The notes below the pieces were generated by a model. It saw nothing but the letters and a program-made list of their open reading frames with translations, searched no databases and was not told where the DNA came from. From positions 8,369,672 to 8,433,671 of the forward strand of contig OZ024785.1 of assembly GCA_964017065.1 (NCBI GenBank): a stretch of 64,000 nucleotides of DNA, written 5' to 3'. A program made the translations under genes and the position numbers. Positions 23,331-35,425 of this stretch are shown piece by piece (the stretch's first letter is position 1; each line of letters starts with the position of its first letter). This stretch comes from Haliclona indistincta (taxonomy: Eukaryota; Porifera; Demospongiae; Haplosclerida; Chalinidae).

Positions 23331-25606
23331 AATGCTTTTAATGACGATTTTGTTGATGTCAACCGCAGTGATGGAGATCCCACGTTTCTGACTCTTCTCT
23401 GCTGTGGGTGTTCCACTGCCACTATACCTGTGGCAGAGATTAGCCATTACTGGAATGTACCACACGTGAGTGCTACTAACTACTGTTGGGAACAATGATT
23501 AAGTCTGTCGTAATATGTTCCAGGTTGCTTTTGATGCTGCAGCTACTATTCTTGATAATCGAAAAAGATTCAAAAATTTCTTCCGAACTCTTCCTCAGTA
23601 TGAGTTTCTTCCTAGAGCACTTTTTAGGATAGCTCTACAATTCGAATGGACTCAGATGGCTGTTATAACACAGACTGAGAATCTCTTCACATCAGTAAGA
23701 TCATTTGGGTTAAAATTCTGACATGACTATGTTTTTGTACATGTAGATCACTAATGAGCTTTCAGTTTTGTTCCGACAGCGTGGTTGGTCACTGGATACG
23801 ACCATCAACATAAAGTCTGATAGTGAACCATTTTCACACGAGGCAGCATTTGCTTTAGTATGTATGAGTGCACGGAAATGGTTGTCATTCTACAATTTAT
23901 TGTTATTCTCTGATTAGAATAGAGACTATAGGATCATTTTCATAAACACTTATCCAAACTTTGCATTTGCTCTACTATGTCAAGTAAGATAAAACTTATT
24001 TGCTACAATACATTATTGTCTTGGTACGCAGGCATATCACAGGAATATGCTTGCACCCAAGTATGTTTGGATAACTCCTAGTTGGTACCAGGAAAACTGG
24101 TGGAAGTCTACTGCGAATGCAAACTGTACTTCTGAAGTAATGAAACAAATTGTGAATGGTTCGCTGGCAGTAGTACCAAGTGGGTTCTTTCCCCTTCACA
24201 ATGACTCTGCTGCTACTGACAGTGGGATGGTAAGATAAACAAGACTTGTGTAAACATAGACGTGTGTATTAAATTTAATGCTCATAGTCTCCCAGAGAAT
24301 ACAGGACTGAGTATGACATTCGTCTTAATGACTCATTAAAATACCCGAACCTGACTAAACTTGAAGCAGCTGGGATGGCTTATGACGCCATATGGGCTAT
24401 TGCTTTTGCTCTACACAATGCATCAGAGAGTGTTAGGATAAATGACAGCAGTGGTTGTGAAGACCATCCTGGAGAACTAGTGCCTTTGGAGGAGTTTCAC
24501 TATCGTAATAAAATGATGGGATGTGTCCTTCGTAGAAGCATGGAGAACACTAATTTTGCAGGAATTACAGTGAGTATGACCATAATTTTATAGCATAAGT
24601 GAGTGTTACATTAAGTATCTTATTCCATTAGGGAAATATTGCATTCAACAACAATGGAAGTCGTGCTGATAATAATGATATCATACTACATCAATATAGA
24701 TTAAAAGGTTGGCAGCCTACATGTTCACATTCATGCATCTTTCAATATGCTATTCGAAGGAATTGAGGGACAAATGAAGGCAATAGTTGCAACTGTAACC
24801 ATATTCACAAACAGCAGCTCTTTCACATTCACAAAAGGAGAAAGTGCAAAAACGCTATGGGCTGGTAATAAAATTGATATTGAAGTCAAATATTATATAT
24901 CTCTCCTAATCAGGAGATGTTCCATACGATGGATCAGCAGTTGATGCTGTACATCACAATCACATAGCAATGGAGGTTATATACTCCACATTAGCCACAG
25001 CTGGATTGGTGTTTACTGCAATCTGCTTTGTCTTTAATTTACTCTTCAGAAATACCAAGTAAGTGATTTGTGCTTACTGTGTTTTCTTAATGGATTATCA
25101 TATTATGTAACTTATAGGGTTGTGAAGTTGTCCAGTCCAAACCTCAACTACCTGATCATCATTGGTGCTGGCTTTTTATACTTATCAGTTTACATGTTTG
25201 TGTTCATGGCTGGAAGAGAACATGTCTTTTTTCAAACAATTTTATGCAATGTAAGTATACAGCTGCTATATGATTAACATTGACCTTTAAGCGACTCAGT
25301 TACGACAATGGTTGTCTACGCTTGGCTACACAATCTGCTTTGCGGTCATCTTAGCAAAGACATGGAGAGTCTATCTCATATTTACTAACCCTCATCAAAA
25401 GAAGAAAGTTTGTTTATACATTTATTTTGTTGATTCTCTCAAATTCTCTGCTCAAGATACTCAAGGATTGGATTCTGCTACTCTTTGTGGCGATAGTAAC
25501 TTCAGTTGATTGTTTTATTCTTACAATTGGCACAGCAGTACCTTCATTACGATTGAATGCTACTCTAATACATGACAGTCAGCATCCACTGTAAGATGCA
25601 AGTTAA

Positions 25607-26196
25607 CCCTTTAACCCCTATTGACGCATTTAGGCGTCATAATTGACCCCACCTACTCTAGATGTCATAAGTAGTGTGAAAAGTGCTCTAGAAGGGTCAA
25701 ATCAAGTTTATTGCAAATTACCTGAAAAAACCACCTTTTTTCGCCGCACCCTCCCCACAAAATATATAGAACGGGGGGGATTTTTAAAGGGGGGTGTCCC
25801 CCCTTTAACCGGGGTTCGAAGGGGCGGAGCCCCCCACCACTTTTGGCATTTTTGGGGCTTCAGGATGCCCGGAAATGCATACTTTGGCAAAGAATATTGT
25901 CTGAACTGTGCTGTTTGCTCACCTGGACACCACCAGGTTTTTGTATCAGTCACCAGGGCTGAATGAAGACCAAAATTAACAGAAAATTGACGAGGTTGCA
26001 GCACTAAAGCGGCTTCAGTTCCGAAGTGTGAGTAGCCAACTCAGACTTTAGTACATGGTCGTAAACCTTGACATGCCAGGAGAAAAGGGTGCTAGTTTGG
26101 AATAGCTAGCGTACTGCATTTTGTAGAAAATTGCGAAACAAACTTCCAGTTTAGAGCAAGTCAAATTTCTGACGAAATAACTTAGCAACTAAAGGG
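25607..26196. mobile_element. piggyBac-like MITE in intron 13 of R3
   Basis: The insert starts CCCTTTAACCCC, ends CTAAAGGG and is flanked on both sides by TTAA (25603-25606 and 26197-26200). Other copies have a single 'gttaatg' here. TTAA duplication with CCC...GGG ends is the signature of the piggyBac superfamily. There is no transposase frame. A second, inverted member is in intron 9 of R4. Confidence 0.88.
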
Positions 26197-26831
26197 TTAA
26201 TGAGAGAATATTCTTCCTCATCAAATATTATCATAATAATCTACTATTTGTTGACAATTATTACTTTATACAGGCGGAGCAAAAAAACATTGACAATTTT
26301 ATATACACTTGTATTGGTCCTGGAACTATCATATGGCTGGCCATCTCGTATGCTTACAAGGGTCTCCTTCAACTGGTCGCCATGTTCATGGCTTTCCATA
26401 TTCGCAGAGTCAAGATCAAAGCTCTGAACGATTCCAAGGAGATAGCTGTCATTGTCTACATTAACAGCATCATACTGGCTTTGCTGGCAGTTGTTGAATT
26501 TGCCCTATGCTGCTCTGTTTGGTCTGGGACTAATGGTGGGAGCAACACTCTTCCTCACACTTGTCTTCATTCCTAAGGTGCAACCAATGTTCATAATGAA
26601 TATTTATTTCATTCAGTGTTCATGCAGATGATTGACTTGGCTAAGGATCCAAAGGGTCAGTCAGTATTTGATGATTCAGGCAGTGCAGATAAGAAGTCCA
26701 CCATTGTTTCAATGAGGACCACAGAATGCGATCCATCCACCACCACTGTCGGCCAATGTGAAGAACTGACAACTCTGAGAAATCGTGTCATTGAACTGGA
26801 GGAAAAACTAGCAGCAGCAATGAGCACCTGA

Positions 26832-27146
26832 AAATGCTTTAATTGTACAGTATAGACTAGCTCGCAACAGTACAAGAATATAGCACTGTGCATTGTTTAT
26901 AGACTTGGTTACAGTTACACAAGCTAGCTAGAGACAATGTGGGTGGGGCTCGTATAGGCGTTGCGTGGGATGCTGGTTGCGTGAGGCATGGAGTACATGT
27001 ACAACAACCCATGTGTAGAAGATCTATGAGTCAACACAGCCAACATTAGACGCTCGCGTGATGCGGCATCCAGCGTATCATGCAAATCTATGGTCATTTC
27101 GTTCGCAATTTCGTGTACGTAGCAAACCGTAGTTGTGTAGCTAAAA
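26832..27146 (+). promoter_or_regulatory. R3-R4 intergenic region (type A promoter)
   Basis: A 315-bp spacer almost identical to the R1-R2 and R2-R3 spacers. Confidence 0.7.
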
Positions 27147-30100
27147 ATGAACCTTTTCTGCTACACAATTCTTTCGACCTTTCCACTGTTTCTAGTATCT
27201 GCTGCGGCACAGAATCGCACCTCCATCTACTTCTCCTACATCACAACCAAAACAGGTCCAGGATTTCGATCAGGAGGAGCCATACCAGTAGTAGACCTTG
27301 CTCTAGAGCAGATCAACAACACGACAGACATCTTAACCAACTACACGCTCAACTATACAACTATTCACGATTCAAAGGTAAACAATTGTAATGTACGTTT
27401 CGTGATAGTGATCTCTTGTTTATTTCTAGTGTGATGTGACTGCTTCTTTGAATGCTTTCAATGACGATTTTGTTGAAGTCAACCGCAGTGATGGAGATCC
27501 CACGTTTCTGACTCTTCTCTGCTGTGGGTGTTCTACTGCCACTATACCTGTGGCAGAGATTAGCCATTACTGGAATGTACCACACGTGAGTGCTGCTAAC
27601 TGCTGTTGGGAACAATGATTAAGTCTGTTTCAGATTGCTTTTGATGCTGCAGCTACTATTCTTGATAATCGAAAAAGATTCAAATATTTCTATCGGACTT
27701 TACCTCAATATGAGTTTCTTCCTAGGGCACTTTATCAGATAGCTCTAGAATTTAAATGGACTCAGATGGCTGTTATAACACAGACTGAGAATCTCTTCAC
27801 ATCAGTAAGATCATGAATTTTGGGTTAAATTTCTGACTAAACTATGTTTTTGCAGATCACTGATGAGCTATCAGTTTTGTTCCGACAGCGTGGTTGGTCA
27901 CTGGATACGACCATCAACATAAAGTCTGATAGTGAACCATTTTCACATGAGGCAGCATTTGCTTTAGTATGTATGAGTGCATGCACATTCACGGAAATGG
28001 TTGTCATTCTACAATTTATTGTTATTCTCTGATTAGAATAGAGACTATAGGATCATTTTCATAAACACTTATCCAAACTTTGCATTTGCTCTACTATGTC
28101 AAGTAAGATAAAACTTATTTGCTACAATACATTATTGTCTTGGTACGCAGGCATATCACAGGAATATGCTTGCACCCAAGTATGTTTGGATAACTCCTAG
28201 TTGGTACCAGGAAAATTGGTGGAAGTCTACTGTGAATGAAAACTGTACTTCTGAAATAATGAAACAAGTCGTGAATGGTTCACTGGCAGTAGTACCAAGT
28301 GGGTTCTTTCCACTTCACAATGACTCTGCTGCTACTGACAGTGGGATGGTAAGATAAACAAGACTTGTGTAAACATAGATGTGTATTAAAAATTTAATGT
28401 TATAGTCTCCTGGTGAATACAGGACTGAGTATGACATTCGTCTTAATGACTCGTTAAAATACCCGAACCTGACTAAACTTGAAGCAGCTGGGATGGCTTA
28501 TGATGCCATATGGGCTATTGCTTTTGCTCTACACAATGCATCGGAGAGTGTTAGGATAAATGACAGCAGTGGTTGTGAAGACCATCTTGGAGAACTAGTG
28601 GCTTTAGAGAAGTTTCACTATCGTAACAAACTGATGGGATGTGTCCTTCGTAGAAGCATGGAGATCACTAATTTTGCAGGAATTACAGTAAGTATCACCA
28701 TATCACAGAAGTGAGTGTTACATTAAGTATCTTATGCTTTAGGGAAATATTGCATTCAACAACAATGGAAGTCGTGCTGATAATAATGATATCATACTAC
28801 ATCAATATAGATTAAAAGGTTGGCAGCCTACATGTTCACATTCATGCATCTTTCAATATGCTATTCGAAGGAAATGAGGGACAAATGAAGGCAATAGTTG
28901 CAACTGTAACCATATTCACAAACAGCAACTATTTCAAATTCACAGAAGGAGAAAGTGCAAAAACACTATGGGACGGTAAGAAAATTGATATTAACTCTTT
29001 AGTGACTGAATTATTTTGACGAAAATTCGGCTTGCTCTAAACTGACAGTTTGTCTTGCGATTTCTACAACATGCAGTACGCTAGCTGTTCCAAACTAGCA
29101 CTGTTTTTTCCTGGCATGTCAAAGTTTACGACAATGTACTAAACTCTGAGTTGGCCACTCCCAATTCGGAACAGAAGCCGCTTAAGTGCTGCGACCAGTG
29201 GCGGATCCAGGGGTGGGCCAGGTAGGGCCTGGCCCACCCAAACTAGCTCAGCTAAAATTTAAGTTTTACCTATAGTGCAACACTCTTACCGTTCTGAGCA
29301 GAGTTCTCACTACTGACTAGCGCGCTCGCTGTGTTGTGTACTGACTAGCACGCTCGCTGCGATGATGCGTGCCAGAGTCAATTATTTACGACCTTCATGA
29401 ATATTAATTAGCAAAAACGCACATTGGCCCACTCAATCTTGTTTTCCTAGATCCGCCACTGGCTGCGACCTCGTCATTTTCAGCCAATTTTGGTCTTCGT
29501 TTAGCCCTGGTGACTGATACAAAAACCTGGTGGTGTCCAGGTGAGCAAACAGCATAGTTTAGACCATATTCTATGCCCGAGTATGCATTTAGGGGCATCC
29601 TGAAGCCCCAAAAATGCCGAAAGCGGCGAGGGGCTCCAAACACTATGGGACGGTAATAAAATTGATATTAAAGTCAAATATTTTATTTCTCCTACTCAGG
29701 AGGTGTTCCATACGATGGATCAGCAGTTGATGCTGTACATCGCAATCACATAGCAATGGAGGTTATATACTCCACACTAGCCACAGCTGGATTGGTGTTT
29801 ACTGCAATCTGCTTTCTCTTCAATCTATTCTTCAGAAATACCAAGTATGTGGTTTTTGTTCTACTAAAACAACATGACTGTGTTTTCTTAATGAATTATC
29901 ATATTATGTAACTTATAGGGTTGTGAAGTTGTCCAGTCCAAACCTCAACTACCTGATCATCATTGGTGCTGGCTTTTTATACTTATCAGTTTACATGTTT
30001 GTGTTCATGGCTGGAAGAGAACATGTCTTTCTTCAAACTATTTTATGCAATGTAAGTATACAGCTGCTATATGATTAATATTGACCTTTAAGCGACTCAG

Positions 30101-31035
30101 TTACGACAATGGTTGTCTACTCTTGGCTACACAATCTGCTTTGCAGTCATCTTAGCAAAGACATGGAGAGTCTATCTCATATTTACTAACCCTCATCAAA
30201 AGAAGAAAGTTTGTTTATACATTTATTTTGTTAATTCTCTCAAATTCTCTGTTCAAGGTACTCAAGGATTGGATTCTGTTACTCTTTGTGGCGATAGTAA
30301 CTTCAGTTGATTGTTTTATTCTTACAATTGGCACAGCAGTACCTTCATTACGCTTGAATGCTACTCTAATACATGACAGTCAGCATCCAACTTCTATTAC
30401 TGTAAGATACAAGTTAATGTGAGGATATACTTCTTACTTTATACAGGCTGAGCAAACAAACATTGACAATTTTATATACACTTGTATTGGTCCTGGAACT
30501 ATCATATGGCTGGCCATCTCGTATGCTTACAAGGGTCTCCTTCAACTGGTTGCCATGTTCATGGCTTTTCACATTCGCAGAGTCAAGATCAAAGTTCTGA
30601 ATGATTCCAAGGAGATAGCTGTCATTGTCTACATCAACAGCATCACTCTGACTTTGCTGGCAGTAGTTGAGTTCGCTCTAAATACCTATCATGAGGTGTA
30701 TGCTGCTCTGTTTGGTCTGGGACTGATGGTGGGAGCATCACTCTTCCTCACACTTGTCTTCATTCCTAAGGTGCACCCCACCAAATGTGTTCATTATTGC
30801 TGTATTTTATTGAGTACCATTCAATAAATAGATGATTGACTTGGCTAAAGATCCGAAGGGTCAGTCAGTATTTGATGATTCAGGCAGTGCAGACAAGAAG
30901 TCCACTATTGTTCCAATGAGGACCACAGAATGCGATCCATCCACCACCACTGTCGGCCATTATGAAGAACTGACAACTCTGAGAAATCGTGTCATTGAAC
31001 TGGAGGAAAAACTGGCTGCAGCAATGAGCACCTGA
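27147..31035 (+). CDS. R4: GABA-B-like class C GPCR, intact
   Basis: Exons: 27147-27377, 27430-27585, 27634-27804, 27856-27966, 28037-28102, 28151-28348, 28406-28687, 28743-28818, 28871-28975, 29700-29844, 29919-30051, 30101-30208, 30258-30401, 30447-30770, 30832-31035. They sum to 818 codons (817 residues) without a frame break. The domain plan is that of R1: signal peptide with an extra Ala (SAAAQ), flytrap domain, seven spans, coiled-coil tail. Exon 11 has VFLQT where R2 is frameshifted. Intron 9 is about 720 bp because a transposon inserted there; the 3' end of exon 9 with its donor is duplicated at 29638-29671. The acceptor for exon 15 (AATAAATAG) differs from the other type A copies and recurs in P2. 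Best candidate for a functional type A receptor besides R1. Confidence 0.92.
28995..29637. mobile_element. Truncated piggyBac-like MITE in intron 9 of R4
   Basis: This is the reverse complement of the family member at 25607-26196. It begins at TTAA (28991-28994) with CTCTTTAG and contains the same 'tttacgac', 'ctggcatgtcaa' and 'ggtgtccaggtgagcaaac' blocks. Its far end is missing: at 'ggggctcc' (29637) it stops and a second copy of host sequence starts. A hAT-like MITE is nested inside. Confidence 0.85.
29196..29461. mobile_element. Nested hAT-like MITE
   Basis: A 266-bp element with ends CAGTGGCGGATC and GATCCGCCACTG is flanked by a perfect 8-bp duplication GCTGCGAC (29188-29195 and 29462-29469). 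It interrupts the piggyBac-like element. In the other family member (near 25996-26005) that target is continuous as 'gaggttgcagcac'. Confidence 0.92.
29638..29671 (+). repeat. Duplicate of exon 9 end and splice donor in R4
   Basis: The 34 bases at 28961-28994 (last 15 nt of exon 9, donor and first intron bases) are repeated here with one mismatch. That places a second potential donor (GGACGGTAAT) 676 bp downstream of the real one. Confidence 0.9.
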
Positions 31036-31330
31036 AAATGTTTTATTATACAGTATAGACTAGCTTGCAATAGGACAAAAATGTAGTACCCTCCCCAGTG
31101 AGTTGTCCATAAATTTAGCGCACCATCACTCAATGTGGGCGGGGCTCGTATTCGACGTTGCGCGCGTGGGCTGCTTATCATGGACGTGCGAGTACTCCAT
31201 GTAAGTGGGCAAGTGGGCTATTGCACAGTCACACGCGCTATACATTCAGTTAGTCGTAAGCTAGCTCAGAATTTGCTGTGAAAACTTTTTTTTTTCGTAC
31301 TAAGTACTGCAGTCGTGTAGCTGAAAGGCA
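31036..31330 (+). promoter_or_regulatory. R4-R5 intergenic region (first type B promoter)
   Basis: After a short block shared with type A spacers ('gtgggcggggctcgta'), the start-proximal 80 bases change to the type B sequence: 'cgtaagctagct', 'tttgc-gtgaaaa' and 'tactgcagtcgtgtagct'. The same segment precedes R6 (35327-35425), R7 (39607-39705), R8 (46144-46239), R9 (50415-50502) and R10 (58207-58293). Confidence 0.7.
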
Positions 31331-34300
31331 ATGCCGGGCTTCTTCTGCTGCACAATTCTTTCGGCCTCTCTACTGTTTCTAGTATCTGCTGCACAGAATC
31401 GCACCGCCATCTACTTCTCCTACATCACGACTTTAACAGGTCCAGGATTTCGATCAGGAGGAGCCATACCGGTAGTAGACCTTGCTCTAGAGCAGATCAA
31501 CAACAGGACAGACATTTTACCTAGCTACACGCTCAGCTATACAACTATTCACGATTCAGAAGTTAATATAAGTACTGATTCGTAAATTTTTGCTGATCAT
31601 GAGCTCTTTTTCTACATTTAGTGTGATGTGACGGCTTCTTTGAATGCTTTCAATAAAGATTTTGTTGATGTCAATACTAATGATGAGAAGAAATCAGATC
31701 CCACGTTTCTGACTCTTCTCTGCTGTGGGTGTTCTACTGCCACTATACCTGTGGCAGAGATTAGCCATTACTGGAATGTACCACACGTAAGTAAAATAAC
31801 TATTGGAACAAATTAGATTATGATAAGACAATGCTTAGGTGGCTTTTGATGCTGCAGCTGCTATTCTTAACAATCGAAAAAGATTCAAAAATTTCTTCCG
31901 AACTCTGCCACAGTATGAGTTTCTTCCTAGAGCTCTGTTCCAGACAGCACTACAATTTGAATGGACTCAGATGGCTGTTATAACACAGTCCGAGAATCTC
32001 TTCACATCAGTAAGGTCAATTTGGGTTAATATTCTGACATGACTATGTTTTTCTAGATCACTGATGAGCTTTCAGTTTTGTTCCGACAGCGTGGTTGGTC
32101 ACTGGATACTACCATCAACATGAAGTCTGATAGTGAACCATTTTCACACGAGGCAGCATTCAACTTGGTGCATACGTTGAATATTAATTTTACTTGTATT
32201 ATTCTCTGATTAGAATGGGGACTACAGGATTATTTTCATAAACGCTTATCCAAACTTTGCATTTGCTCTGCTCTGTCAGGTATGACCAGTTACAGTCAAA
32301 AAATTAGAACAATTTCTTGTTTGTTCACAGGCATATCACAGGAATATGCTTGCACCCAAGTATGTTTGGATAACTCCTAGCTGGTACCAGGAAAACTGGT
32401 GGAAGTCTACTGTAAATGCAAACTGTACTCCTGAAGTAATGAAACAAGTTGTGAATGGTTCACTGGCAATAGCCCCAAGTGGGTTCTTTCCACTCCATAA
32501 TGACTCTGTTTACACAACCAGTGGAACGGTATGAAGAAAGCAACTTTGAGTACACTTTATTTATAGATACTTGTAGTCTCCCAGTGAGTTCAAGAATGAG
32601 TATGACAGACGTCTTAACAACACATCAACATATCCAAACTTGACCAAGGGTGATGGAGCTGGGATGGCTTATGACGCCATATGGGCTATTGCTCTTGCTC
32701 TACACAATGCATCAGAGAGTGTTAGGATAAATGACAGCAGTGGTTGTGAAGACCATCTCGGAGAATTAGTGCCATTAGAGAAGTTTCATTATCGTAATAA
32801 AATGATGGGATGTGTCCTTCGTAGAGGCATAGCGAATACTAATTTTGCAGGAATTACAGTAAGTATCACCATATCACAAAAGTGATTTCTACATGAAGTA
32901 TCTTATTGCTTTAGGGAAATATTGCATTCAACAACAATGGAAGTCGTGCTGATAATAATGATATCATACTACATCAATATAGATTAAAAGGTTGGCAGCC
33001 TACATGAACACATTCATGCAGCTTTCAATATGCTATTCAAAGGAAATGAGGGACAAATGAAGGCTATAGTTGCAACTGTAGCCATATTCACAAACAGCAG
33101 CTCTTTCACATTCACAAAAGGAGAAAGTGCAAAAACGCTATGGGCTGGTAATAAAATTGATATTGAAGTCAAATAATTATTATATCTCTCCTACTCAGGA
33201 GATGTTCCATACGATGGATCAGCAGTTGATGCTGTACATCGCAATCACATAGCAATGGAGGTTATATACTCCACACTAGCCACAGCTGGTTTGGTGTTTA
33301 CTGCAATCTGCTTTGTCTTTAATTTACTCTTCAGAAATACCAAGTAAGTGATTTTCGATCTAATAAAACAACATGACTGTGTCAAGTTTCTTAACGAATT
33401 ATCCTATTATGTAACTCATAGGGTTGTGAAGTTGTCCAGTCCAAACCTCAACTACCTGATCATCATTGGTGCTGGCTTTTTATACTTATCAGTTTACATG
33501 TTTGTGTTCATGGCTGGAAGAGAACATGTCTTTTTTCAAACAATTTTATGCAATGTAAGTATACAGCTTTATGATTAACATTGACCTTTAAGCAACTCAG
33601 TTACGACAATGGTTGTCTACACTTGGCTACACAATCTGCTTTGCGGTCATTTTAGCAAAGACATGGAGAGTCTATCTCATATTTACTAACCCTCATCAAA
33701 AGAAGAAAGTTTGTTTATACATTTATTTTGTTGATTCTCTCAAATTCTCTGCTCAAGGTACTCAAGGATTGGATTCTGCTACTCTTTGTGGTGATAGTAA
33801 CTTCAGTTGATTGTTTTATTCTTACAATTGGCACAGCAGTACCTTCATTACGCTTGAATGCTACTCTACTTCGTGACAGTCAGCATCCGACTTCTATTAC
33901 TGTAAGATACAAGTTAATGTGAGGATATTCTTCCTCATCAAATAATTCATACTGTTTGCTGACTATTATTACTTTATACAGGCGGAACAAAAAAACATTG
34001 ACAATTTTATATACACTTGTATTGGTCCTGGAACTATCATATGGCTGGCCATCTCGTATGCTTACAAGGGTCTCCTTCAACTGATCGCCATGTTCATGGC
34101 TTTTCACATTCGCAGAGTCAAGATCAAAGCTCTGAACGATTCCAAGGAGACAGCTGTCATTGTCTACATCAACAGCATCATACTGGTTTTGTTGGCAGTT
34201 GTTGAATTTGCCCTGAATACCTACCATGAGGTGTATGCTGCTCTGTTTGGTCTGGGACTAATGGTGGGAGCAACACTCTTCCTCACACTTGTCTTCATTC

Positions 34301-34532
34301 CTAAGGTGCAACCAATGTTCATAATGAATAGTTATTTCATTCAGTGTTCATGCAGATGATTGACTTGGCTAAGGATCCAAAGGGTCAGTCAGTATTTGAT
34401 GATTCAAACAGTGCAGACAAGAAGTTCACCATTGTTCCAATGAGGACCACAGAATGCGATCCATCCACCACTACCAACAGCCATTATGAAGAACTGACTA
34501 CTCAAGAGTCATTGAACTGGAGGAAAAACTAG
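31331..34532 (+). CDS. R5: GABA-B-like class C GPCR lacking the coiled coil
   Basis: Exons: 31331-31561, 31622-31786, 31839-32009, 32057-32167, 32214-32279, 32331-32528, 32577-32858, 32915-32990, 33043-33147, 33199-33343, 33422-33554, 33601-33708, 33758-33901, 33982-34305, 34356-34532. All phases agree through the seventh membrane span, giving 811 residues. In the last exon a net 7-nt deletion after EELTT (ACTCAAGAGTCATT in place of the longer type A sequence) shifts frame. The tail ends QESLNWRKN and the LRNRVIELEEKLA coil is lost. The same lesion occurs in P1. In mammalian GABA-B receptors this coil drives heterodimer pairing and surface delivery. If the same holds here, R5 may signal or traffic differently. 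Promoter is type B while the body is type A. Confidence 0.88.
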
Positions 34533-34820
34533 CTGCAGCAATGAGCACCTGAAATGTTTTTATTTTACAGTATAGACTAGCTTGCAACAGGACAAAAATG
34601 TAGTACCAGTGAGTTGCAGATTTTCGCACCATCAATCAATGTGGGCGGGGCTCATAGTCGGCGTTGCGTGGGCTGTCCCTCATGCGGATAGACTAAGTTC
34701 ACCCAACCTGAGGTGCGGATGTGTGACGTCACGGGCAGGAAGCACGTGACATGCCCCCGCATGTGTATTATAATAGAATATTACTATAAAACCTAGTTCC
34801 AATGTCAAGTTCGCATCAGG

Positions 34821-34912
34821 TTTCGGTGGCTCAATGGATAGGTGTTGTGCATAGCAGTATGGTGTGCTAGGGTTCAATCCCTGGTAAGCACTACTTTTTG
34901 GTTCTTTTTTTT
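34821..34912 (+). ncRNA. tRNA-derived SINE head
   Basis: The sequence has an RNA polymerase III A box (TGGCTCAATGG, 34827-34837) and a B box (GGTTCAATCCC, 34871-34881) 33 bp apart. It is followed by T-runs at 34895 and 34905 that could terminate transcription. The acceptor and anticodon stems are not convincing, so this is a tRNA-related SINE fragment rather than a tRNA gene. Confidence 0.65.
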
Positions 34913-34994
34913 TTCGCCAAATAAAACTGTTAAGCAGAGGCTAGCGCTCTTACCGCGGGTCAGTAGCGCTGTTAGCCACGGGTTTGCGCTGTTA

Positions 34995-35110
34995 GCTCCG
35001 TAGGACGACCTTCCCGACGATCCTTAGTTAGTTAGGAAGACCCTCCCGACGATCCTTAGTTAGGAAGACCCTCCCGACGATCCTTAGTTAGTTAGGAAGA
35101 CCCTCCTGGC
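34995..35110. repeat. Tandem repeat 'cgacgatccttagttaggaagaccctcc'
   Basis: Three units of 30-34 bp, two of them with an extra 'gtta', followed by a diverged fourth. Related sequence occurs at the very start of the window. Confidence 0.85.
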
Positions 35111-35425
35111 TTTTCGCAGTTAGGCGAAGTGTTTTAAGGTCTTGGGTTTAGGATTTAGTTTTGTTTAGCACGTGAATACCATAGCAACGAGCGTGACGTA
35201 ACACATCCGCACTTCAGATTGGGTGAACTTAGTCCATCCCGTTTATCATGGACGTGCGAGTATAGTACTCAAAGTCAGTGGGCAAGTGAGCTATTGCACA
35301 GTCACACGCGCTATACATTCATTTAGTCGTAAGCTAGTTTAGAATTTGCGGTGAAAAGTACTTTATTTTCGTCAGTACTGAAACTACGAGTACTGCAGTC
35401 GTGTAGCTCAGTGAACAGCAATGTT

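Larger units (their letters stand above)
20446..26831 (+). pseudogene. R3: GABA-B-like receptor destroyed by insertion and deletions
   Basis: Exon 1 is 20446-20661, with a 12-nt in-frame deletion. Exon 2 starts at 20711 and is cut at 20733 by a LINE; it resumes at 23331-23465. Later exons: 23524-23694, 23747-23857, 23918-23983, 24032-24229, 24288-24569, 24632-24707, 24760-24864, 24914-25058, 25118-25250, 25300-25407, 25457-25590, 26274-26575 and 26628-26831. Exon 13 lacks 10 nt before its donor. Exon 14 lacks about 20 nt (reading GCCCTATGCTGC), shifting frame between spans 6 and 7. Intron 13 holds a piggyBac-like element. Exons 3-12 and 15 remain open, so decay began recently. No functional receptor can come from this copy. 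Confidence 0.92.
34691..35234. mobile_element. TIR element carrying a SINE and a tandem repeat
   Basis: The ends GACTAAGTTCACCCAA and TTGGGTGAACTTAGTC are perfect complements, and homology continues inward ('gtgcggatgtgtgacgt' against 'acgtaacacatccgcac'). The insertion splits the spacer that is continuous as 'gttgcgtgggctgtttatcatgg' before R8. Inside are a tRNA-like sequence (34821-34900) and a tandem block (34995-35110). Confidence 0.85.

Noticed and set aside
33880..34227. Minus-strand frames of 80-115 codons opposite exon 14 of several copies
   Set aside because: They recur only because exon 14 is conserved. They have no start context or family resemblance, and the plus-strand frame is clearly the coding one.
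34821..34900. A functional tRNA gene
   Set aside because: A and B boxes are present, but the acceptor and anticodon stems do not pair convincingly and the sequence lies in a transposon, so it is called a SINE head.
35000..35110. CRISPR-like array
   Set aside because: Units are contiguous tandem repeats without unique spacers, in an intron-rich animal-type genome.
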